This document shows positions 47,983 through 56,886 of a DNA stretch of 64,000 bases, one piece after another; positions within the stretch are counted from its first letter, which is position 1; each line of letters begins with the position of its first letter. Both the position numbers and the translations under genes were made by a program. Under the pieces are notes generated by a model, which saw nothing but the letters and a program-made list of their open reading frames with translations, was not told where the DNA came from and searched no databases. Origin of the DNA: an uncultured Thermomicrobiaceae bacterium (lineage in GTDB: Bacteria; Chloroflexota; Chloroflexia; Thermomicrobiales; Thermomicrobiaceae); assembly GCA_938082375.1 (NCBI GenBank), contig CALKCJ010000020.1:161080-225079 (forward strand), written 5' to 3'.

Positions 47983-49087
47983 GATCAGCCAGCCGCGCGG
48001 CCGCGTCGAGCCGAGCCTGTCGCCGGGCGGCGGTGGACATCTGCACGCGACGATGCTCGTTCTCCAGAAGTTCACTGACGAGCGCGAGCAGTCGGGCTTC
48101 GTTGAGTTCTCGCTGGGGCAGGAGCAGCGCGGCGCCCGCCTCGGCGAGGACGCGCGCGTTGAGCGTCTGCTCATCACCGCTCGCTCCTGGAAGCGGGATC
48201 AGGATCGAAGGCTTGCCCAGCGCAGCAAGCTCCGCGACCGTGCTCGCGCCAGCCCGCCCCACAATGAGCCACGCGGCCGCGTAGACGTCGGGCAGTTCCT
48301 CCGTGAGAAACTCGCGGACGACGTAGCGCTCAGCCAACTCGGCTGGGAGCGACTGCTTGCGAGCCAGCAGGCGGGGATAGTCGCCGTTCATCGCCTCCGG
48401 CCCGCACTGGTGCACGACTTGCGTGCGCTGCAACAGCTCGGGTAATGCGCGCTCGATGACCAGGTTGATCGCGTGAGCGCCCGATGCCCCGCCGGTAACG
48501 TAGATGAGCGGGAGGTCGGGTCGAAGACCGAAGGAGCGGTAGGCCCTTGCCGCCGTGCCGTCCAGCAGTTCTGGCCTGACCGGGTTGCCGGTGACGACGA
48601 CATGGCCGCGTGGGCGGCCCAAGGCGTGCTCGCTGGCTGAGTAGGACAGCGCGATCACGTCGGCGAAGCGCGCGTTGACTCGGGTCGCCAGTCCAGCAGT
48701 CGCTGTCTGCTCGTGGATGACGATCGGGCAGTGAGCCCAAGCTGCAGCGACAACGGTCGGCACGCTGACGTAGCCGCCGGTTCCGAAGACCACGTTGGGA
48801 CGGAACGTTCGGACGTACCGATAGGCTTGCAGGATTCCCAGCGGGACGCGGATCGCATCGACGAACGTGTGGATTGACGGGTAGCGGCGGAGCTTGCCGG
48901 TCGCCACCGCGCAGAACCGCACCCCTGCGGCGGTAGCCGCGTGGCGCTCGAATCCTGAAGCGGAACCGATCCAGACGGCATCGACGGGCACCCGCTGACG
49001 CAGCGCACGCAGAACCGCGATGGCCGGCTGGGTGTGGCCGCCGGTGCCGCCGCCACCGATCAACAGGCGGAGTACGTCTTCTTCCAT
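47930..49087 (-). CDS. murG: UDP-N-acetylglucosamine--undecaprenyl-pyrophosphoryl-muramoyl-pentapeptide transferase
   Basis: 385 residues. MurG adds GlcNAc to lipid I, making lipid II on the inner membrane face. The N-terminal GxGGxxG loop is LLIGGGGTGGHTQPAIAVLRAL. GTGGYVSVPTVVAAAWAHCPIVIHEQ follows. The UDP site is in VTGGASGAHAINLVIERALPELL, where most enzymes have GGSxGA, and GRAGASTVAELAALGKPSILIPLP. ATG 49087 has GAGGAACT just upstream; the ORF track begins 41 codons earlier. It stands apart from any mur/fts cluster, and its 3' end overlaps radA. Confidence 0.93.
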   Translation of the reverse strand: MEEDVLRLLIGGGGTGGHTQPAIAVLRALRQRVPVDAVWIGSASGFERHAATAAGVRFCAVATGKLRRYPSIHTFVDAIRVPLGILQAYRYVRTFRPNVVFGTGGYVSVPTVVAAAWAHCPIVIHEQTATAGLATRVNARFADVIALSYSASEHALGRPRGHVVVTGNPVRPELLDGTAARAYRSFGLRPDLPLIYVTGGASGAHAINLVIERALPELLQRTQVVHQCGPEAMNGDYPRLLARKQSLPAELAERYVVREFLTEELPDVYAAAWLIVGRAGASTVAELAALGKPSILIPLPGASGDEQTLNARVLAEAGAALLLPQRELNEARLLALVSELLENEHRRVQMSTAARRQARLDAAARLADLILELARRPAPQWTLAR

Positions 49088-49326
49088 AGTTCCTCGCAAC
49101 CGCCGCTCCTCACAGCGGCGCTGCCATGATCTTAGGCGCCCTAACGGAAGCGTGCCAGGGTACGGCATGTCCGCCAGCCTGTTGCCTCCCGGTGACAGTG
49201 CCTCCACCAAATCCAGTAGAATTGTCCAGTAGGGCCGGAAGGCTCGGCAGACAGCTCAGGGGTGAGCTTGCTCCGTTCGGATCGTGTGGGTTCGCCCCTG
49301 ATGCTGTGGATGGCGTAGGGTGTACC

Positions 49327-49860
49327 GTGACCGAACCGCTGACCCAGCGGGTCAGGACGACCGTTCAACCTAGCTGGCGGGCGCTCGGCTTGGTCAGCCT
49401 GGTGGCGGTGGTCGTGCTCGCCGCTGACCAGCTTTCGAAGGCGCTGGTGTTCGCGACGCTCGGCCCAAACTCGAACGGCGGAGCGATCGAGCTGGTACCA
49501 GGCCTGCTCTGGTTGCTGTATGTGGAGAACACCGGCGCTGCCTTCGGCCTGCTCCAGGGTCGGAACCCGGTGCTGGCCCTGGTCGCCTTGGTGATCGTGC
49601 TGGTGCTGGCGCTCTGGTTTCGCGCCCTGGCCGCGACGACGGCGTGGGGTGCCCTCGCGCTCGGGTTGCAGATCGGCGGCGCACTCGGGAACGTCGTGGA
49701 TCGCCTGCGCCATGGGTTCGTGATCGACTTCATCGACGTGCCTTACTGGCCGACCTTCAATCTGGCCGACAGTGCCATCACTGTCGGCGTCGTGATCCTT
49801 TTGCTGGTACTCGTACGTGCCGACGGCCGGCGAGCTGGTTCGGAGAAGCCGCCACACTGA
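49327..49860 (+). CDS. lspA: Lipoprotein signal peptidase
   Basis: 177 residues with four membrane helices. The catalytic aspartates are in LGNVVDRLRHGFVIDFIDV and TFNLADSAITVGVVIL. The ENTGAAFGLLQG motif precedes them. LspA cuts prolipoproteins after lipid attachment. The start is GTG 49327, because AGGGTG lies upstream and the ORF-track N-terminus (49126) is Cys/Pro-rich and unlike the family. It is followed 52 bp later by the pseudouridine synthase gene, the common lspA-rluD pair. Confidence 0.93.
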   Translation: MTEPLTQRVRTTVQPSWRALGLVSLVAVVVLAADQLSKALVFATLGPNSNGGAIELVPGLLWLLYVENTGAAFGLLQGRNPVLALVALVIVLVLALWFRALAATTAWGALALGLQIGGALGNVVDRLRHGFVIDFIDVPYWPTFNLADSAITVGVVILLLVLVRADGRRAGSEKPPH

Positions 49861-49912
49861 ACGCTGAGGAGCCTGCTCGCCGCCTTGACCATCACGACGG
49901 TACACGAAGGGC

Positions 49913-50848
49913 ATGCGAGACACAGTTCGCCTCGTCCTGGATGTTTCGGAGAGAGAACACGGCGAGCGGCTCGACCGGTTGATCTCTACTCGCATCACCG
50001 GGGTAAGCCGCAGTTTTGCCCAGGCACTGATGAAGTTGGGTGATGTCCTGGTCAACGACCAGCCTGCTAAGCCAGCGTATCGCGTACGCACGGGTGACCG
50101 GATCGTCGTGCTGTTACCGCCGGCCGAGTCCCCGAAGGAACTCGAGCCGGTCTATCTGCCCATTCCGGTGCTCTACGAGGACGAGGACATCATCGTCTTC
50201 GACAAGCCGCCGGGACTGGTTACCCATCCAGCGCCCGGGCACGAGCAGGATACGCTCGTGAACGCCCTGAAGGCTATCCGCCCGGACTTGCAGCTCCGAC
50301 CGAGCGACCGCCCAGGTATCGTCCACCGTCTCGATAAGGACACATCGGGCCTGATCGTCGTGGCCAAGCACGAAGCGGCCAGGCTCTCGCTGCTCAAACA
50401 GTGGCAGGGTCGTTCGGTCATCAAGCGCTATGTGGCGCTGGTGCACGGCGTCGTGGAGCCAGACGAAGGCACGATAGAGGCACCGATCGGCCGTGACCCG
50501 CGTGACCGCAAGCGCATGGCTGTAGTCCCTGGTGGACGCCCGGCGGTGACGCACTTCCGCGTGCTCGAGCGCTTCCGTTCTGCCACTCTGGTGGAGCTCG
50601 AACTGGTCACCGGGCGCACTCATCAGATTCGTGTCCATATGGCCTTCATCGGGCATCCAGTGGTGGGTGACGACATATACGGACGCCGGCCATTCGTTGT
50701 CCCGGTACCGCGGCAGTTTCTCCACGCGACGTACTTGCGCTTCACGTTGCCGAGCAGCGGCAAGCCGATCGAACTCGAGACGCCGTTACCTCGCGATCTC
50801 AAGGCTGTCCTCGACGCGCTGCGCGCGCGGGAGGGAGTGGCGGCTTGA
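49913..50848 (+). CDS. rluD: RluA/RluD-family 23S rRNA pseudouridine synthase
   Basis: 311 residues. An S4 RNA-binding domain at the N-terminus (ERLDRLISTRITGVSRSFAQALMKLGDVLVNDQP) is followed by the catalytic domain. VLYEDEDIIVFDKPPGLVTHPAPGH and PGIVHRLDKDTSGLIVVAK carry the catalytic aspartate; ELVTGRTHQIRVHMAFIGHPVVGDDIYG is also typical. It makes pseudouridine in rRNA, probably at the RluD sites, though subfamily is not certain. It is next to lspA and 1 bp from the glycerate kinase start. Confidence 0.9.
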   Translation: MRDTVRLVLDVSEREHGERLDRLISTRITGVSRSFAQALMKLGDVLVNDQPAKPAYRVRTGDRIVVLLPPAESPKELEPVYLPIPVLYEDEDIIVFDKPPGLVTHPAPGHEQDTLVNALKAIRPDLQLRPSDRPGIVHRLDKDTSGLIVVAKHEAARLSLLKQWQGRSVIKRYVALVHGVVEPDEGTIEAPIGRDPRDRKRMAVVPGGRPAVTHFRVLERFRSATLVELELVTGRTHQIRVHMAFIGHPVVGDDIYGRRPFVVPVPRQFLHATYLRFTLPSSGKPIELETPLPRDLKAVLDALRAREGVAA

Positions 50849-50849
50849 G

Positions 50850-52157
50850 ATGGATCAGGAGCGAGCGCGCGCCGAGGTCGAGCGCATCTTCGGCCATGTC
50901 CTCTGTGAGCTGCGGCCCGAGCAACTGGTACAGCAGGTACTCCGTCTGCAGGCCGGCGTCCTCGTTGTGGACGGCGTGCCGCACCCCTTGCCTGCGGGCG
51001 CGCGACTGGTGGTGCTCGCGATCGGCAAAGCGGCCTCTGGGATGGCAGCGGGCGCCGAAGCAGCGCTGGGCAGCCGGATCGACCGCGGGTTAGTGGTGAC
51101 GAAGAGAGGCTTCGGCACCGCCCACGTGCCGAAGCGGTTCGAGCTCTTTGAGGCGAGTCACCCTGTTCCCGACCGCAGCAGCCTTGCGGCTGGGCAGGCG
51201 GTGCGCGCGGCGGTGAGCGGGCTCAGCGCCGACGACCTGGTGCTGGTGCTGATCTCCGGCGGAGGCTCAGCGCTGGTCGAGGCGCTCAGACCGGGGATCA
51301 CGCTGAGCGACGTCGCACAGGCGACGCAGGCCTTGCTCGGGGCCGGCGCCGACATCTGGCTCCTGAACGCGGTGCGGCGACGGTTGAGCTCGATCAAGGC
51401 CGGTGGGTTGGCCCGCGCTGCAGCGCCAGCGCGGGTGGTGAACCTCGTGATCTCCGATGTCCTCGGTAACCCGCTTCCGATCATCGCAAGCGGGCCGAGC
51501 GTCGATCCCGGGCCGGAAGTGGCTGATCCCAGCGCAGCGATCCAGTCCCTCGGAGTCTGGGAGGATTTACCAGAGCCGGTGCGACGCGCCCTCGGGGAGC
51601 CGGCCAGCTTTGACCCGGTCACCAATGTTGTCCAGACTGTCATCTTGGCAGATGCCCGCCGGCTGGCGGAGCTGGCACGCTCGGCAGCGGAGGGGCTCGG
51701 GTACCACGCGGTCGTTCTCGGTGACCGTTTCACCGGGGAAGCGCGCGAGTTTGCGCGTTTCTGGAGTGCAGTGGCGAAGCATGTACGGGAGCGTGCTGAG
51801 CCGTGGCTTCCCCCAGTCTGTGTCGTGGGCACAGGCGAGTTAACAGTCACGGTGCGTGGACACGGCACTGGTGGTCGCAATACGGAGATGGCGCTCGCTG
51901 CGGCCCTGGAACTGGATGGAGTTCACGGTGTGGCGGTGGCGAGTCTTGCGTCCGATGGCGATGATGGTACCTCCCGCGCGGCTGGGGGTATTGTGACCGG
52001 GGAGACCGCTCTATCGATCAAACAGGGCGGGCTCGATGCGAGACGGCTCCTCGCCGAGAACGATAGCGCCCGCGCTCTGGCGGCAGCGGGCGCGCTCCTG
52101 GTTACCGGGCCAACCGGCACGAACGTGAACGACCTGTACCTCGCGCTGATCTCGTAA
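50850..52157 (+). CDS. Glycerate 2-kinase, MOFRL (GckA/TtuD) family
   Basis: 435 residues. The family signature is the VLVLISGGGSALVEALRPGITL loop with an early ATP-type lysine in VLAIGKAASGMAAGAEAAL. LLNAVRRRLSSIKAGGLARAAAPARVVNLVISDVLGNPLPIIASGPSVDPGP and the MOFRL segment VVGTGELTVTVRGHGTGGRNTEMALAAAL with TGPTGTNVNDLYLALI follow. It phosphorylates glycerate to 2-phosphoglycerate. The ORF-track start lies inside rluD; ATG 50850 follows the rluD stop by 1 bp, with GGGAGGGAG some 15 nt upstream. Confidence 0.9.
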   Translation: MDQERARAEVERIFGHVLCELRPEQLVQQVLRLQAGVLVVDGVPHPLPAGARLVVLAIGKAASGMAAGAEAALGSRIDRGLVVTKRGFGTAHVPKRFELFEASHPVPDRSSLAAGQAVRAAVSGLSADDLVLVLISGGGSALVEALRPGITLSDVAQATQALLGAGADIWLLNAVRRRLSSIKAGGLARAAAPARVVNLVISDVLGNPLPIIASGPSVDPGPEVADPSAAIQSLGVWEDLPEPVRRALGEPASFDPVTNVVQTVILADARRLAELARSAAEGLGYHAVVLGDRFTGEAREFARFWSAVAKHVRERAEPWLPPVCVVGTGELTVTVRGHGTGGRNTEMALAAALELDGVHGVAVASLASDGDDGTSRAAGGIVTGETALSIKQGGLDARRLLAENDSARALAAAGALLVTGPTGTNVNDLYLALIS

Positions 52158-52189
52158 GCACGATCCCTGCCAGAGGGAGATCGACGATA

Positions 52190-53794
52190 CTACCTGGTCA
52201 GCAAAGTGGTATCGATCGGCGGGCGAGGGAGCCATCCCCTGCGCTGGAGCGCCTCACGGCCGAGCAACCCAAGCAGGACTCGGGACTGCTCGTCCTGGGC
52301 GTTGGGGTTGTACTCGAAGCGAGCGCGTTCGAAGTACTGCACCGTACGCCCGTTCTCGACAAACTCTTCGCTGATTGGATAGCCGAAGATCGCGACTCCG
52401 CCGTGGGTCTCCCAAAACTCCTTGAATCCGTACGCCAGCGAGTGGCCCGTCTCCGGGAAATACCGGCGTTCGCCTGAACTCTCGAACGGGGGTATGGGCT
52501 GGAACACGCGGTCACCGGTCAGCTCGACCCCGAGCCGGCCGAGCGTAATCCGCTGATCTTCAGGCGCGGAGGCACGGTACTCGAAGCGCGCGCGCTCGAA
52601 GTACTGGACAACCACCTGCTCCCCGGTGTCAGGATCAGTGATCGAGAACTCTTCGGTAAGCGGGTAACCGAAGATACGCTCGCCCCCATTCGCTTGCCAG
52701 AAGGCTTTGAACCCGGCGGAGATGAAATGCTGAGTTTCCGGGAAGTAGACGCGCTGGGCCGACGGTACCGCTGGGGGCTCCTGCGGATCGGTGGGAAGGC
52801 GCCCGACAATGGCCAAGGCTTGCACTCGTCCCTGGCCGGTCGACGTCTGGCTGATCCAGCCAATCAGCGCCTCGCTCACGCAGGGTGCCACAGCTTGTTG
52901 GGAGCGCGCGACAGCAAACTCCTGGTCATGCGCGATATCGTAGGCATAGATGTCAGGCAGGCCGCTTCGCCAATCTTCCCAAACGACCAGGTTCCCATGA
53001 AGAGCCGCGTTCGCAACCAGACGATCGTCGGTCAGGATACGCTCCTCTCCCGAAAGGCGGTGGCGCAGGACGAGCTTCGGTGGGCCGCCCCCTCTCAGGA
53101 ATCGTCGAAACACAATCCAGTCGCCAGAGATTACCGGATCGATCTCGTCGTCTGGGGTAATGGTTATGGGAGTGACCCGGCCCGTTCTGGCGTCCCAGGC
53201 AAAGATATCCCAGTTGTCCTCGTGGAAGCCCTGCCATACGACGATCTCGTTGCTGACCGAAGGGTGTGCTTGGTTCTCGGGGTCGTCCGTAATCTGGATG
53301 ACCTGCCCCGAGCCGAGGCGGCGTGCGAAGATATCCCATTGCCCGGTGCGGCGCTGGCGCCAGGCGACCAGATCGCCATCGATGGACGGCTCGCGCACTT
53401 CACCCGGCTGGTCGGTCACGACCAGCGGTGTGCCCTGGGCGAGGTCGATTCCGACGATCAGCCGCCTGGTCGGTTCGGTGCCGCTGACCCAGACGATGGT
53501 CGTCCCAGAAATTGCGGGCTCCTGGCGGGTACCGGGGCTCCGGTCAGGGCGAAACTCACGGCCGTCGTCGAGGTCGTAGGCATAGATATCCGGAGAGCCA
53601 CTGCGGAGATCCTCCCACACCGCGAGGGATCCGGAGCAGCGCAGCCCGCGCTGCTGGAAGCCGACTGAAGAGGTCATCGCCGGCTCGAGCCGGTACGGGA
53701 GTATCGTGGTGGTTGCGGAGGTGCTGCTGGTTGAAGGGGTAATCGCCAGGAAGGAGGTCAGGACGGCGATGCGAACCAAGAGACGCAGGCGCAC
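52190..53794 (-). CDS. Secreted TolB-like beta-propeller protein with two C-terminal YFPETGH...FGYP repeats
   Basis: 534 residues with a signal peptide (LLVRIAVLTSFLAITP). The first 330 residues are repeated blades such as SLAVWEDLRSGSPDIYAYDLDDG, LVAWRQRRTGQWDIFARRL and LVVWEDWRSGLPDIYAYDI, typical of TolB-type propellers. The last 200 residues hold two copies of a module reading YFPETxHxxxxGFKxFWxxxGGxxIFGYPxxEEF...VQYFERARFEY. I know this module from many Chloroflexota surface proteins; its function is not established. The start is GTG 53794. A carbohydrate or wall association is inference. Confidence 0.8.
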   Translation of the reverse strand: MRLRLLVRIAVLTSFLAITPSTSSTSATTTILPYRLEPAMTSSVGFQQRGLRCSGSLAVWEDLRSGSPDIYAYDLDDGREFRPDRSPGTRQEPAISGTTIVWVSGTEPTRRLIVGIDLAQGTPLVVTDQPGEVREPSIDGDLVAWRQRRTGQWDIFARRLGSGQVIQITDDPENQAHPSVSNEIVVWQGFHEDNWDIFAWDARTGRVTPITITPDDEIDPVISGDWIVFRRFLRGGGPPKLVLRHRLSGEERILTDDRLVANAALHGNLVVWEDWRSGLPDIYAYDIAHDQEFAVARSQQAVAPCVSEALIGWISQTSTGQGRVQALAIVGRLPTDPQEPPAVPSAQRVYFPETQHFISAGFKAFWQANGGERIFGYPLTEEFSITDPDTGEQVVVQYFERARFEYRASAPEDQRITLGRLGVELTGDRVFQPIPPFESSGERRYFPETGHSLAYGFKEFWETHGGVAIFGYPISEEFVENGRTVQYFERARFEYNPNAQDEQSRVLLGLLGREALQRRGWLPRPPIDTTLLTR

Positions 53795-53917
53795 AGGCTT
53801 CTCGCGCTCCTCCGAGATAGACCCAGCTCGCCAGGATCGCAGTATAGCATCGGATCAGCTTGGCCGCCGATGTATGCTCCCGGCTCAGAACGGAGCCGGG
53901 CTCGATGAGGAGGCAGT

Positions 53918-54856
53918 ATGGCTATGACCTCGCACAACCCAAGGCCCGTCATCCTCGATGTCGATACCGGAGTAGATGATGCGCTCGCGATCGCCCTCGC
54001 CTGCCGGCTACCGGAACTGGAGGTGATCGGCGTGACCACGGTCGCCGGCAATGTGGACCAGCGTCAGGCGACGGAAAACACCCGGCGCGTGCTTCATTTC
54101 CTCGGCGCCATCGATGTACCAGTGGCACCAGGCATGACCGGTCCGCTCGTCAGGCCGCATCAGGACGCAAAGGCGTATCACGGCCCGAACGGTCTGGGTG
54201 GGTTCGATCTTCCGCCCTCACCCGGCCGGATGATCGGCGCTCACGCGCCTGAATTTATCATTCAGGCGGCGCACGAGCACCAGGGGGAGCTGGACATGAT
54301 CTGCCTCGCGCCGCTGACGAACCTGGCAGTGGCGCTGCGACTTGAACCGGAACTGCCCCGCCTCCTCCACCGTGTGGTGGTCATGGGCGGTGCCTTCACG
54401 GTGCCAGGGAACATCACACCGTACGCGGAGTTCAATATCTTCGTCGACCCTGAGGCAGCCGCCATCGTGGTCAGAAGCGAGCTTCCCATCACCTTCATCG
54501 GCCTCGACGTGACAACCCGGGTTCGGTTTACCCGCGAGCAGTGGGAGCGGTGCCGAGGTCTCGACCACGTCGAGGCACAGTTGATCGCTGGTATATCGAC
54601 CTGGGCCTTCGAGCACCGTCAGGCCGACAGCTATGCGCTGCACGATCCCCTCTGCGTGGCCGCGCTCGCGGTGCCGAGCGTGGTCGGACTGGATCAGGCT
54701 GCCGTAGTTGTCGACACCGGGCTGTGGAGTACCGTCGGCGAGACGCGGCTGCTCCGCGGTGACAGAGGGAGGCCAGAGCATTTGATCGCACTCGACGTGG
54801 ACGTTGAGCGGTTCACAGTCCTTTTTAGCGAGACGCTTGGGCTCCCGCTGGACTGA
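53918..54856 (+). CDS. Inosine-uridine type nucleoside hydrolase
   Basis: 312 residues. The DVDTGVDDALAIALA calcium and ribose site is at the N-terminus. VIGVTTVAGNVDQRQATENTRRVLHFLG, VVMGGAFTVPGNITPYAEFNIFVDPEAAAIVV and HDPLCVAALAVP complete the site. It hydrolyses ribonucleosides to base and ribose for salvage. The base preference is not clear. AGGAGG lies 5 nt before ATG 53918; ATG 53924 is an alternative. Confidence 0.93.
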   Translation: MAMTSHNPRPVILDVDTGVDDALAIALACRLPELEVIGVTTVAGNVDQRQATENTRRVLHFLGAIDVPVAPGMTGPLVRPHQDAKAYHGPNGLGGFDLPPSPGRMIGAHAPEFIIQAAHEHQGELDMICLAPLTNLAVALRLEPELPRLLHRVVVMGGAFTVPGNITPYAEFNIFVDPEAAAIVVRSELPITFIGLDVTTRVRFTREQWERCRGLDHVEAQLIAGISTWAFEHRQADSYALHDPLCVAALAVPSVVGLDQAAVVVDTGLWSTVGETRLLRGDRGRPEHLIALDVDVERFTVLFSETLGLPLD

Positions 54857-54970
54857 CGGGGGTCGATGACTGCTGGCCCTACGGTCGTACATAATTCATT
54901 CACAGATGCTCGTGTAGACTACGGCGCCCGGCAGCCTATGCGCAGGACGAAGACGACGTGGAGGCGTGAC

Positions 54971-55561
54971 GTGACCCGTGAGCTCGAGATCCGCGAAGAA
55001 CCGTCACTGCAAGACATCGACTTGCTGGGGCGACTGACCCAGTACTTCGACTCGATTACCCAGCACCTCCGCGCAGGCCATGGGTGGTTCATCTTCAACG
55101 CGCGTGGGACGCGTGGGGCGAGGATCGGTGCCTTTATTTTGAGCCGGCTTGCCGAATACCAGCCGCTGATCACCTATTACTACATTCCGTGGCGTGACTT
55201 CGCCCTGAACGCCTACCTGGTCGAGGTCGAGCTGCAAGCGATGGCGGAGCGCGCGGCGCCGCTCCAGGGGCGAGTCAAGCGCGAATACGATATCGCGACA
55301 CGGATCTCACGCGACAGCATGGCCAGAATGGTCATTTCCGACCTTCTGATTGTTGCTGGAGTCGCACCACACCACCGGCACGAGCTGCAGTTTTTAGATC
55401 AGGCTGTGGAGCGGCGGTACACGCAGAAGCTGTCAACAATTCTGATCACGCCCGCGCAGCCGCATGAATTGGCGGCGCAGTTTGAGGAACTGGCACCGGG
55501 CGAAGGGGTATGGGAGCGCCTCTTCAGCCGGATGTACGAACGTAGTTTGATCGCGCTGTAG
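54971..55561 (+). CDS. Degenerate DnaC/IstB-like AAA+ ATPase-fold protein without nucleotide-binding motifs
   Basis: I see no exact family. From GTG 54971 (GGAGG 6 nt upstream) the protein has 196 residues; the ORF track starts at 54866. The outline is that of a DnaC/IstB helicase loader. HGWFIFNARGTRGARIGAFILSRL sits where Walker A would be, but lacks GKT. MARMVISDLLIVAGV sits where Walker B would be, with no acidic pair. LDQAVERRYTQKLSTILITPAQPHELAAQF sits where the R(Y/L)-x-TIITSN sensor strand would be. The arginine finger region looks kept (ERLFSRMYERSLIAL). It is probably a pseudo-ATPase; its partner is unknown. Assignment by eye is tentative. Confidence 0.6.
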   Translation: MTRELEIREEPSLQDIDLLGRLTQYFDSITQHLRAGHGWFIFNARGTRGARIGAFILSRLAEYQPLITYYYIPWRDFALNAYLVEVELQAMAERAAPLQGRVKREYDIATRISRDSMARMVISDLLIVAGVAPHHRHELQFLDQAVERRYTQKLSTILITPAQPHELAAQFEELAPGEGVWERLFSRMYERSLIAL

Positions 55562-55584
55562 GGCGCTGGCACCGCGGACAACGG

Positions 55585-55616
55585 GAGGCCGCTAGTGGCC
55601 GTGCTCGGGCGGCCTC
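55585..55616. terminator. Hairpin between two convergent genes, possible terminator
   Basis: GAGGCCGC (55585-55592) pairs with GCGGCCTC (55609-55616), with a 16-nt loop containing GGCC. It lies between the convergent DnaC-like and polyprenyl synthase genes, and overlaps the latter's stop codon. No long T-run is present on either strand. Confidence 0.4.
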
Positions 55617-56592
55617 AAAAGTGACGCTCGACGGCGTGTTCGGCTACCGCCTCAAGCATATCACGTGCCTCGCCCGGGGGAACTCGATGGAGTGACTCTC
55701 TTGCCAGATCGACGTAGTGGCGCGCGATCTCGACCGCCTGCTCGATTGCACCCGAATGCCGAATCGCGAGGACAGCGGCGCGCAGGTCATCGTCGGCAGC
55801 GGAGCCACGGAGGACGTGCTCGACGAGCTGCCGGGTTGCTGCGTCCCCCAATTGGTTCTGAAGGAAGAGCATAGTGGGCAGCGTCATCGTCCCTTGCCGG
55901 AGGTCGTGCCCGGCGGGCTTACCGATCTGTTCGGTCGACTCGCGGAGATCGAGCACGTCGTCCACGATCTGGAAGGCCATGCCGAGATGACCGCCGTACC
56001 GTCGCAAAGCGTCGATCTGCTCGTCCGAAGCCTCGCCCAGGATCGCGCCGATCTCGGCCGATCCGGCGAAGAGTGCGGCGGTCTTGCCGTAGATACGTCG
56101 CTGATAGTCGTCGAGGCTGAGATCGATGCGGCGGGCTGAGAAAATCTCCCGGAGCTGCCCATCGCAAATGCTGCCGAGGCAGTTGGCGAAAACGACGAGG
56201 ACGCGCGGGTTCATCGTGGAGGCCGCGAGCATCGCCGAGCGTGCAAACATATAGTCTCCGACCATGATGACGATCTCGGGCGGGAAGAGCGAGTTGAGCG
56301 TCGGATGCCCCCGTCGCAAGTCAGCGTGGTCGATCGAGTCATCGTGGATGAGCGATGCGGTGTGGAGGAGTTCGATGCCGGCAGCGGCCGGCACGAGGCG
56401 TTCGAGGTCGTAGTTGAACGGCCTTGCCGCCAAAAGAACGAGCAGAGGCCGTAGGCGCTTGCCGCCAGCCCCAACCAAGCCGCGCAGGATATCGCTGACC
56501 AGCGGGTACTCGAGCGCGGTCTCTGCGAGGAGGCGGTCCTCGACCCGCTGCAGGTCGGAACGCAGCGCCTCCAAAACCGTGTCGACTTCCAA
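55615..56592 (-). CDS. Polyprenyl diphosphate synthase (trans-isoprenyl type)
   Basis: From TTG 56592 the protein is 325 residues, the usual size. First aspartate motif: LLHTASLIHDDSIDHADLRRGHPTLN. Second: AFQIVDDVLDLRESTEQIGKPAGHDLRQGTMTLPTMLFL. GKRLRPLLVLLAA is the N-terminal KRLRP motif. It makes long-chain prenyl diphosphates for quinones or carrier lipids. The ORF track starts at 56697, giving 36 extra residues unlike the family. TTG 56592 has GGAGG 4 nt upstream; GTG 56688 is another possibility. Confidence 0.88.
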   Translation of the reverse strand: MEVDTVLEALRSDLQRVEDRLLAETALEYPLVSDILRGLVGAGGKRLRPLLVLLAARPFNYDLERLVPAAAGIELLHTASLIHDDSIDHADLRRGHPTLNSLFPPEIVIMVGDYMFARSAMLAASTMNPRVLVVFANCLGSICDGQLREIFSARRIDLSLDDYQRRIYGKTAALFAGSAEIGAILGEASDEQIDALRRYGGHLGMAFQIVDDVLDLRESTEQIGKPAGHDLRQGTMTLPTMLFLQNQLGDAATRQLVEHVLRGSAADDDLRAAVLAIRHSGAIEQAVEIARHYVDLARESLHRVPPGEARDMLEAVAEHAVERHF

Positions 56593-56886
56593 GTGGCCTC
56601 CAGCCCGCTCACTTCGGTGGGGTGCGACGCTCGCGCCAGAGCGGTCGGCGAGCGACCGGTCAGAGGCATTATAGGTGAACGCCTTCACGGCGGCCAAGCT
56701 GAAGCGGGACTGCGCTCACACGAGTGGATCGACCAGCCTGCTGAGAGGGTTAGGCCGGGAAAGCGTTTTCTAGGGGAGCAGAGAGCTACTGTGCATATGG
56801 CATACTGCACCGCGTTGGCATACCGGGACAGGGATGACTTCACCTCAGTAGCAGTAGGTGTCGGTGTGGTGGGACGGAGAGGAGCA

